Assembly (NCBI GenBank): GCA_027592975.1
Contig: JAQCJS010000067.1
Location: 1 to 6,369, forward strand
Direction: 5' to 3'
DNA length: 6,369 nucleotides
Origin: Chloroflexota bacterium
GTDB lineage: Bacteria; Chloroflexota; Dehalococcoidia; UBA2979
A program made the position numbers and the translations under genes. This document shows positions 1 through 4,056 of the stretch, piece by piece. Numbering within the stretch: position 1 is the first letter of the stretch; each line of letters begins with the position of its first letter. The notes beneath the pieces were generated by a model. The model had not been told where the DNA came from. It saw only the letters and a list, made by a program, of their open reading frames with translations, and ran no database searches.

Positions 1-376
1 GGGGGCGGCGGTAGCCGGCGGTGGCAAGGTGATCCCGCTCACCGTCTCGGGGGCGTTCCACACGCCGCTCATGCAGAGCGCCGCGGACGGGATGCGCGCC
101 GTGCTGGCAAAGGCCGGGTTCAGTGACCCCAGTGTCCCCGTCATCTCCAACGTCACCACGCAGCCGCTGACCAGCGGCACGCAGTTCGCCGCGGAGTTGA
201 CCGACCAGATCACGAGCCCCGTGCTGTGGGTCGACTCGGTCCGCGCGATGCACGCTGCCGGCGTGACGAAGGTGATCGAGTTCGGCCCCGGCCGCGTCCT
301 GAGCGGCCTGGTGAAGCGCATCGAGCGCTCGCTCGAAACGCGCAACATCGGCACCGTCGAGGAGGCACGCGCATGA
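1..376 (+). CDS. fabD: Malonyl-CoA:ACP transacylase FabD, C-terminal part (5' truncated by the window)
   Basis: FabD moves the malonyl group from malonyl-CoA to the phosphopantetheine arm of acyl carrier protein, which supplies the extender unit for type II fatty-acid synthesis in the cytoplasm. Only the last 124 residues are present, read in frame from base 2; the catalytic-serine region (GHSxG) lies upstream. The visible part is characteristic: VSGAFHTPLM carries the catalytic histidine (codon 59-61), followed by VPVISNVT, then the LTDQITSPVLW segment with the family's conserved Gln, and the closing FGPGRVLSGLVKRI motif. This matches the end of E. coli FabD in order and spacing. The stop TGA (374-376) overlaps the fabG ATG (373-375), so translation is probably coupled. 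The presence of fabG and acpP downstream supports FabD rather than a polyketide acyltransferase. Confidence 0.95.
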   Translation, partial: GAAVAGGGKVIPLTVSGAFHTPLMQSAADGMRAVLAKAGFSDPSVPVISNVTTQPLTSGTQFAAELTDQITSPVLWVDSVRAMHAAGVTKVIEFGPGRVLSGLVKRIERSLETRNIGTVEEARA

Positions 377-1125
377 GTGGTCCGCTGTCCGGCAAGACCG
401 CGCTGGTCACCGGCGCAGCGCGCGGCATCGGCCGTGCGATCGCGCTCGACCTTGGCCGCCTCGGCGCGAACGTCTTCCTGACGTACCGCGGCAGCGAGGC
501 CGCGGCGAACGGCGTCGCAGACGAGGTGCGCGCGCTGGGCGTGGAGTGCCGCGTCACGCAGCTGGACGTGCGCTCCTCCGCAGACGTGGATCGCGTGCTG
601 GCCGAGGTCAAGGACGCCTTCGGCGGCGTGAACATCCTGGTGAACAACGCCGGCATGACCGCCGACACGCTGGTCATGCGGATGTCCGAGGAGCAGTTCG
701 ACGACGTGATCGCGACGAACCTGCGCGGGACGTTCCTCATGTCGAAGGCCGTGCTGCGCGACATGCTGCGCGCGCGCTGGGGCCGGATCATCAACATCAC
801 CTCGGTCGTCGGCGTTGCCGGCAACCCGGGGCAGGCGAACTACGCAGCCTCGAAGGCGGGCATCATCGGCTTCACGAAGTCGCTAGCGCTGGAGATCGCC
901 TCGCGCGGGATCACGGTGAACGCGATCGCCCCGGGCTTCGTACTGACGGAGATGACCGCGGGACTGACGGACGAGCAGAAAGAGTTCATCCTGGGTCGCA
1001 TCCCGCTGGGCCGCTACGCCGAAGCGGAGGAGATCTCCCCGATCGTCGCCTTCCTCGCCACAGACGGTGCCGCGTACATCACCGGCCAGACGTACAACGT
1101 CGATGGCGGCCTGGTGACGGCGTAG
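373..1125 (+). CDS. fabG: 3-oxoacyl-[ACP] reductase FabG
   Basis: FabG is the NADPH-dependent short-chain dehydrogenase that reduces beta-ketoacyl-ACP to 3-hydroxyacyl-ACP in the elongation cycle. The 250-residue length is typical. The Rossmann cofactor motif TGAARGIG is at residues 13-20 and NNAG at 91-94. The catalytic tetrad is Asn116, Ser144, Tyr157 and Lys161, with YAASK at 157-161. The C-terminus ITGQTYNVDGG is the usual FabG ending. The start at 373 is preceded by a good Shine-Dalgarno, GAGGAGG at 359-365, with a 7-nt spacer, and it overlaps the fabD stop by 4 bp. The reading frame is open further upstream, to 226, but that part lies over fabD and lacks FabG-like sequence. SDR proteins are a large family, but the position between fabD and acpP makes the fatty-acid role firm. 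Confidence 0.96.
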   Translation: MSGPLSGKTALVTGAARGIGRAIALDLGRLGANVFLTYRGSEAAANGVADEVRALGVECRVTQLDVRSSADVDRVLAEVKDAFGGVNILVNNAGMTADTLVMRMSEEQFDDVIATNLRGTFLMSKAVLRDMLRARWGRIINITSVVGVAGNPGQANYAASKAGIIGFTKSLALEIASRGITVNAIAPGFVLTEMTAGLTDEQKEFILGRIPLGRYAEAEEISPIVAFLATDGAAYITGQTYNVDGGLVTA

Positions 1126-1129
1126 CCGG

Positions 1130-1603
1130 ATGCCACCCGCCATGACCAGCCAGTCCCGCCGCCGCTCCCGCATCGCCGCCTTCCAGGTGCTCTTTGAGGC
1201 CGACATCACCGGCCGCCTGGTGCCGGAGGTGCTCAACCGTCACCTCGAGGAGTCTTCGCTGACGGCGGAGGCGCGCCAGTTCACGAAGGATCTCGTGTAC
1301 GGCGTGGGCCGCTACCTGGAGGATATCGACGACACGATCCGGCATTACGCGCCCGCCTTCCCGCTGGAGGACATGGCCGCGGTGGACCGGAACGTGCTCC
1401 GCCTTGCAATCTACGAAGTGCTCTTCGATACTGGCCGCGCTCCGCTCCGCGTAGCCATCAACGAAGCTGTCGAGATTGCCAAGGGTTACGGATCAGAATC
1501 GTCCGGGCGCTTCATCAACGGAGTGCTCGGCGCGGTGGCCCTTGAAGCCGCCGACCGTCGCGAATCGCCTGAACCCGAAGACGGACCACCGTCCGCAGAC
1601 TGA
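1130..1603 (+). CDS. nusB: Transcription antitermination factor NusB
   Basis: NusB binds boxA RNA together with ribosomal protein S10 (NusE) and helps form antitermination complexes, chiefly on rRNA operons. The protein is 157 residues. It shows the N-terminal basic [16 protein letters not shown] helix, the [17 protein letters not shown] segment, the signature [14 protein letters not shown], and the C-terminal [25 protein letters not shown] block. A short acidic, proline-containing tail (about 15 residues) follows. Either ATG 1130 or the in-frame ATG 1142 could be the start; 1142 gives MTSQSRRR, closer to the usual family start. Neither has a convincing Shine-Dalgarno. As the gene begins 4 nt after the fabG stop, reinitiation by ribosomes finishing fabG is likely. 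Its location inside a fatty-acid operon is unusual and is treated as a finding. Confidence 0.94.
   Translation: MPPAMTSQSRRRSRIAAFQVLFEADITGRLVPEVLNRHLEESSLTAEARQFTKDLVYGVGRYLEDIDDTIRHYAPAFPLEDMAAVDRNVLRLAIYEVLFDTGRAPLRVAINEAVEIAKGYGSESSGRFINGVLGAVALEAADRRESPEPEDGPPSAD
1582..1595 (+). other. Small hairpin in the 3' end of nusB, just upstream of the acpP ribosome-binding site
   Basis: CGGAC (1582-1586) and GTCCG (1591-1595) form a perfect 5-bp stem closing a CACC tetraloop. It lies in the codons of the poorly conserved NusB tail and ends 7 nt before the acpP Shine-Dalgarno. It could mark an mRNA processing or stability boundary for acpP, but stems this short arise often by chance in GC-rich DNA. 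Confidence 0.3.
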
Positions 1604-1614
1604 GAGGATCACCC

Positions 1615-1872
1615 GTGGCATCCACCTTTGAGCGCGTCCGTTCCCTGATCACCGAGCAGCTCGGTGTCGAGGAGGACGAAGTGACCATGAACGCCTCGTT
1701 CGTCGACGACCTGAACGCCGACTCCCTCGACCTGGTCGAGCTCATCATGTCGATCGAGGAGGAGTTCTCGAAGGACGGACGCCAGCTCGAGATCTCGGAC
1801 GACGACGCCGAGAAGATCCGCACCGTGCAGGACGCCATCGACTACCTGCGCGACAACGGGATCGAGGACTAG
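1615..1872 (+). CDS. acpP: Acyl carrier protein AcpP
   Basis: AcpP carries the growing acyl chain on a 4'-phosphopantetheine arm and shuttles it among FabD, FabG and the other fatty-acid enzymes. It is 85 residues long and strongly acidic, both typical. The modification site is Ser37 within [10 protein letters not shown], and the helix-III region with [19 protein letters not shown] follows as expected. The start is GTG at 1615, chosen because AGAGG at 1603-1607 lies 7 nt upstream and because [12 protein letters not shown] matches the family's first helix. The nusB stop is 11 nt upstream, so acpP is in the same transcription unit. ACP is usually far more abundant than NusB, so uneven expression within the operon would need a promoter or RNA processing that I cannot identify with confidence. 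Confidence 0.97.
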   Translation: MASTFERVRSLITEQLGVEEDEVTMNASFVDDLNADSLDLVELIMSIEEEFSKDGRQLEISDDDAEKIRTVQDAIDYLRDNGIED

Positions 1873-1965
1873 GTCATCGCCGACCGGGCCATCCAGAACC
1901 GGGCGAACCTCGCGGTCGCTCGTCTCTCACGGACGCGTCCCGTCCCCTCATCCGCACACACCGGG

Positions 1966-1997
1966 CGCCCCGGCGGTCTGAACCACCGTCCGGGGCG
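1966..1997 (+). terminator. Strong hairpin after acpP, probable terminator, touching the tatB promoter
   Basis: CGCCCCGG (1966-1973) pairs perfectly with CCGGGGCG (1990-1997). Inside it, CGGT (1974-1977) pairs with ACCG (1985-1988), leaving a 7-nt loop and one bulged T at 1989, so the stem is 12 bp and very GC-rich. It is followed by TATCATTT, which is only weakly U-rich, so an imperfect intrinsic terminator or a 3'-end stabilising stem is the best reading. It is the most plausible end for the fabD-fabG-nusB-acpP transcript. The stem ends at the base before the predicted -10 box of the next unit. The rest of the 139-bp gap (1873-1965) holds no gene I can support; it contains a 10-bp palindrome, GGACGCGTCC at 1931-1940. 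Confidence 0.6.
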
Positions 1998-2012
1998 TAT
2001 CATTTACTAACA
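1998..2012 (+). promoter_or_regulatory. Predicted -10 region of a leaderless tatB-tatC promoter
   Basis: TATCAT (1998-2003) matches the sigma-70-type -10 consensus at 5 of 6 positions in an otherwise GC-rich context. Eight bases separate it from the ATG at 2012, so transcription would start at or next to the start codon. There is no Shine-Dalgarno before this ATG, which fits a leaderless mRNA. The -35 is weak: nothing near 1975-1980 resembles TTGACA, and this region is occupied by the hairpin at 1966-1997. Confidence 0.55.
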
Positions 2013-2512
2013 TGGAACTCTTCGGCGTCGGTGTCATGGAACTCGGGCTGATCATGCTGATCACCCTGATCGTCGTGGGGCCCCAGCGGTTCCCGGAGGT
2101 CGCGCGGCAGCTTGCCCAGTGGATCCGGAACGCCCGTGCGTTCACGGACAGCGTCATGAAGGACGTCCGGGCAGCCGTCGACGAGATCGAGCAGGAGGTC
2201 ACCGCCGCCAACGACGGCGTGAACCCCATCCGTGAGTTGCAGGACCTCCGCAAGGAGTTGGACACCGCGGCCAAGGACGCCACCTCCACCGTGAGCGACG
2301 CGACGGCGCTGCCGCCCACGCCCATCAACGACGAGTGGGCGGCGGTCGCCGAGACCACCGCGACCGATGCCGTGATCGAGCCGGCGCCGGAGCCGGCCGT
2401 GTCCGAGGTGTCAGCCAATCCCGTACCGACGGTCGAGCCGGAGCCTCCGGCTGAGCCCGTCCGCCCGGCTGAACCGGCCGCGCCCACGCAGGAACGGAGG
2501 GCAGACGCCTGA
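2012..2512 (+). CDS. tatB: Sec-independent translocase protein, TatB-like (TatA/B family)
   Basis: TatA/B proteins work with TatC to export folded proteins bearing twin-arginine signal peptides across the cytoplasmic membrane. The 166-residue protein has the family layout: a short N-terminal membrane helix (about residues 10-22, ELGLIMLITLIVV), the GP hinge at 23-24, and an amphipathic helix from about 26 to 60 beginning QRFPEVARQLAQWIRNAR. After that comes a long Ala/Pro/Glu-rich, probably disordered tail (about 105-166). The length, the membrane-helix Glu10 and the GPQRFPEVAR hinge favour TatB over TatA, but the two are not always separable by sequence, and in some bacteria one protein does both jobs. 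It overlaps tatC by 1 bp. No second TatA-type gene is present in the window. The start at 2012 leaves no room for a Shine-Dalgarno and coincides with the predicted transcription start. Confidence 0.85.
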   Translation: MELFGVGVMELGLIMLITLIVVGPQRFPEVARQLAQWIRNARAFTDSVMKDVRAAVDEIEQEVTAANDGVNPIRELQDLRKELDTAAKDATSTVSDATALPPTPINDEWAAVAETTATDAVIEPAPEPAVSEVSANPVPTVEPEPPAEPVRPAEPAAPTQERRADA

Positions 2513-3285
2513 TGGTCGCGAGCCTGTTCGATGCCGATCCCGGCGCAGAAGCCCCCAAGGAGGAAGGCGGCCAGATGACGCTGCTCGAGCACCTGCTCGA
2601 GCTTCGCTACCGCGTGATGTGGATGGCCGCCTCGGTCGTGCTGGGCATGATCGCCTTCTTCATCCCGCAGGTCGGCTTCACCGTCATCGACTGGCTGCTC
2701 GCCCCCGCGCGGGCCTCCGTCCCCGACTTCCGCCCGCAGTTCATCGAGCCGATGGAGAACATCGCGGCGTTCTTCCGCGTGGCACTCCTGGGCGGGCTGA
2801 CGGTGGCGATGCCGGTCGTGGTGTACCACGCCATGCGCTTCGTCACCCCGGCGCTGACCCGGAACGAGAAGCGCTGGCTGTTCCCGATCGTCGCCGGGGC
2901 CACCATCGCGTTCGTGGGCGGGATCGCGTTCGGCTACTTCTTCATCCTGCCGTTCACGCTGCAGTTCCTCCTGACCTTCGGCGAGTCGTTCGCGGAGGCG
3001 GACTGGCGGATCGGGAACTACATCAACTTCGTGACCCGCATCCTGCTGGTCATGGGGCTGGTCTTCGAGACGCCCCTGGTGGTGATGGGGCTGGCGAAGT
3101 TCCGCGTGGTGCACTGGCGGCAGTTGCTGCACTGGTGGCGGTACGCGGTGATCCTGGCCTTCGTCCTCGCGGCGATCGTGACGCCCACGATCGACCCGGT
3201 GACGCAGACGCTGGTCGGCGGGCCGATGATCATCCTCTACTTCGTCGGCATCGGCCTGGCTTGGATCGTCCGGCGCAACGAGTGA
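2512..3285 (+). CDS. tatC: Sec-independent protein translocase protein TatC
   Basis: TatC is the polytopic membrane core of the Tat system that recognises twin-arginine signal peptides and recruits TatB and TatA. At 257 residues it has six predicted membrane segments (about 35-51, 86-110, 123-147, 174-194, 211-224, 233-252). Family hallmarks are visible: EHLLELRYR at 26-34 with Glu30, FVTPALTRNEKR at 110-121 with Glu119, GIAFGYFFILP at 137-147, FETP at 185-188 with Glu186, and TPTIDPVTQ at 224-232. Glu30, Glu119 and Glu186 line up with E. coli Glu15, Glu103 and Glu170. The start at 2512 overlaps the tatB stop (TGATG) and has GGAGGG at 2496-2501. An in-frame ATG at 2575 (Met22) has an equally good ribosome-binding site and a length before EHLLELR that suits the family, so the first 21 residues are uncertain. 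Confidence 0.96.
   Translation: MVASLFDADPGAEAPKEEGGQMTLLEHLLELRYRVMWMAASVVLGMIAFFIPQVGFTVIDWLLAPARASVPDFRPQFIEPMENIAAFFRVALLGGLTVAMPVVVYHAMRFVTPALTRNEKRWLFPIVAGATIAFVGGIAFGYFFILPFTLQFLLTFGESFAEADWRIGNYINFVTRILLVMGLVFETPLVVMGLAKFRVVHWRQLLHWWRYAVILAFVLAAIVTPTIDPVTQTLVGGPMIILYFVGIGLAWIVRRNE
2557..2577 (+). promoter_or_regulatory. Internal Shine-Dalgarno and alternative tatC start
   Basis: AAGGAGG (2557-2563) followed by GGAAGG (2562-2567) lies 7-11 nt before the in-frame ATG at 2575. It is stronger than the site serving the overlapping ATG at 2512 (GGAGGG, 10-nt spacer). Starting here would give a TatC of 236 residues beginning MTLLEHLLELR, as in many TatC proteins. Part of the purine richness simply encodes Lys-Glu-Glu-Gly, so chance is possible. 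Confidence 0.45.
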
Positions 3286-3309
3286 CGCCCGGCGGCGCTC
3301 GTTGCGCCG
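3271..3309 (+). terminator. Perfect 12-bp inverted repeat spanning the tatC stop codon, probable terminator without U-tract
   Basis: CGGCGCAACGAG (3271-3282) is the exact reverse complement of CTCGTTGCGCCG (3298-3309). The 15-nt interval can pair further: CGCC (3286-3289) with GGCG (3294-3297), leaving a 4-nt loop, with the stop codon TGA (3283-3285) as a bulge. The last four sense codons of tatC therefore form the 5' arm. The following bases (TGGACGAGG) contain no U-tract, so this is either a U-less terminator of the kind proposed in high-GC bacteria or a 3'-end protective stem for the tat mRNA. Confidence 0.6.
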
Positions 3310-3316
3310 TGGACGA

Positions 3317-3332
3317 GGTGAATGTGATCACC
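3317..3332. repeat. Dyad upstream of the udg promoter
   Basis: GGTGA (3317-3321) and TCACC (3328-3332) form an inverted repeat with a 6-bp centre. The overlapping GTGATCAC (3324-3331) is a perfect 8-bp palindrome. It ends 10 bp before the predicted -35 box of udg, a plausible operator position. I do not recognise the regulator; it does not resemble the SOS box GAAC-N4-GTTC. Confidence 0.35.
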
Positions 3333-3342
3333 TGCATATACA

Positions 3343-3379
3343 TTGAATCCAATGAGCCCCGATGCTACGCTCAGTACCA
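3343..3379 (+). promoter_or_regulatory. Predicted promoter for udg-rnj, leaderless
   Basis: TTGAAT (3343-3348, 4 of 6 matches to TTGACA) is followed by a 17-bp spacer and TACGCT (3366-3371), a TAnnnT-type -10 preceded by the extended element TG at 3363-3364. Seven bases separate the -10 from the ATG at 3379, so the transcript would begin at the start codon. The surrounding DNA is clearly more AT-rich than its neighbours. The -35 lies inside a 10-of-12 dyad, ATTGAATCCAAT (3342-3353). Confidence 0.6.
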
Positions 3380-4056
3380 TGCATCGTTCCACGTCAGACT
3401 CCGGGCCACCCGTCATGGAGCGCCCTCGCGGCGTCCGCGCCGTGACGCCTCCTGACCCTCGGCCCGCCGCCCCGCCTGCGCTGCTCCCGCTCTACGAGGT
3501 GCCGCCCGCGTTCAGTGACCTCTACGAGGAAATCGCCGACTGCCCGCGCTGCCTCCTGGCGCGCGAACGCTCCCGTACCGTTCCCGGCAGCGGCGCGGCA
3601 CCCTGCGACCTGATGTTCGTGGGCGAGGGCCCCGGCCAGCGCGAGGACGAACTGGGCCTGCCGTTCGTGGGACGCTCCGGTCAGTTCCTGGACGAACTGC
3701 TGGCCTCGATCGACCGGTCGCGGCGCGATGTCTACGTGACCAACGTGGTGAAGTGCCGGCCGCCGGGCAACCGCGACCCGCAGCCGGACGAGATCGCCGC
3801 ATGTGCGGACTACCTGGACCGCCAGATCGCCGGCGTCCAGCCCAGGGTCATCGCGACCCTCGGCCGGTTCTCCATGGCGCGCTGGTTTCCAGGCGAGCGG
3901 ATCAGCCAGATCCACGGCCAGGCGCGGACGTTCGACAGCCTCACCATCATCCCGATGTACCACCCGGCAGCCGCGCTCCGCGACGGCTCGCTGCGCGCCG
4001 TGATGCGACAGGACTTTGCTCGGATCCCCCCCCTGCTCACCGGCTCAGGAGCCTGA
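3379..4056 (+). CDS. Uracil-DNA glycosylase, family 4 (Fe-S type)
   Basis: This enzyme excises uracil from DNA, the first step of base-excision repair after cytosine deamination. The 225-residue protein has the family-4/5 pattern with four probable [4Fe-4S] ligands, Cys55, Cys58, Cys126 and Cys142 (C-X2-C, later KCRPP and AACADYL). Motif A is GEGPGQRED at 82-90, followed by GLPFVGRSGQFLDELL. VYVTNVVKCRPPGNRDP is at 118-134, and the motif-B region MYHPAAAL with His195 is at 193-200. GEGPGxxED with the four cysteines favours family 4 over family 5. About 45 residues before the first cysteine are proline-rich and unlike the usual short N-terminus. The start is ATG 3379 because the promoter -10 lies just before it; in-frame TTG 3343 and ATG 3352 would fall upstream of the predicted transcript start, and neither has a Shine-Dalgarno. 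The stop overlaps the rnj start by 1 bp. Confidence 0.93.
   Translation: MHRSTSDSGPPVMERPRGVRAVTPPDPRPAAPPALLPLYEVPPAFSDLYEEIADCPRCLLARERSRTVPGSGAAPCDLMFVGEGPGQREDELGLPFVGRSGQFLDELLASIDRSRRDVYVTNVVKCRPPGNRDPQPDEIAACADYLDRQIAGVQPRVIATLGRFSMARWFPGERISQIHGQARTFDSLTIIPMYHPAAALRDGSLRAVMRQDFARIPPLLTGSGA

Noticed and set aside
226..372. Possible 49-residue N-terminal extension of FabG
   Set aside because: It overlaps conserved fabD codons, is Arg-rich and unlike FabG. ATG 373 has a good Shine-Dalgarno and gives the standard length.
1476..1499. TTGCCA followed by CAGAAT inside nusB as an internal acpP promoter
   Set aside because: The spacer is only 12 bp and no better-spaced -10 is present, so it is not credible as a promoter.
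1931..1940. GGACGCGTCC, a perfect 10-bp palindrome in the acpP-tatB gap
   Set aside because: It has no loop for an RNA hairpin, has no partner copy in the window, and GC-only palindromes are expected by chance at this composition. It is mentioned under the terminator but not claimed as an operator.
2380..2500. Repetitive GAGCCGGCG-type DNA in the tatB tail as a repeat array
   Set aside because: It simply encodes irregular Glu-Pro-Ala residues and has no fixed repeat unit.
1948..3132. Long minus-strand open frame (394 codons) opposite tatB and tatC
   Set aside because: Low-complexity composition and no recognisable family; the + strand TatB and TatC motifs are clear.
3753..4055. Possible 101-residue N-terminal extension of RNase J
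   Set aside because: It overlaps conserved udg codons including the Fe-S cysteine and HPA motif regions. RNase J aligns from ATG 4056.
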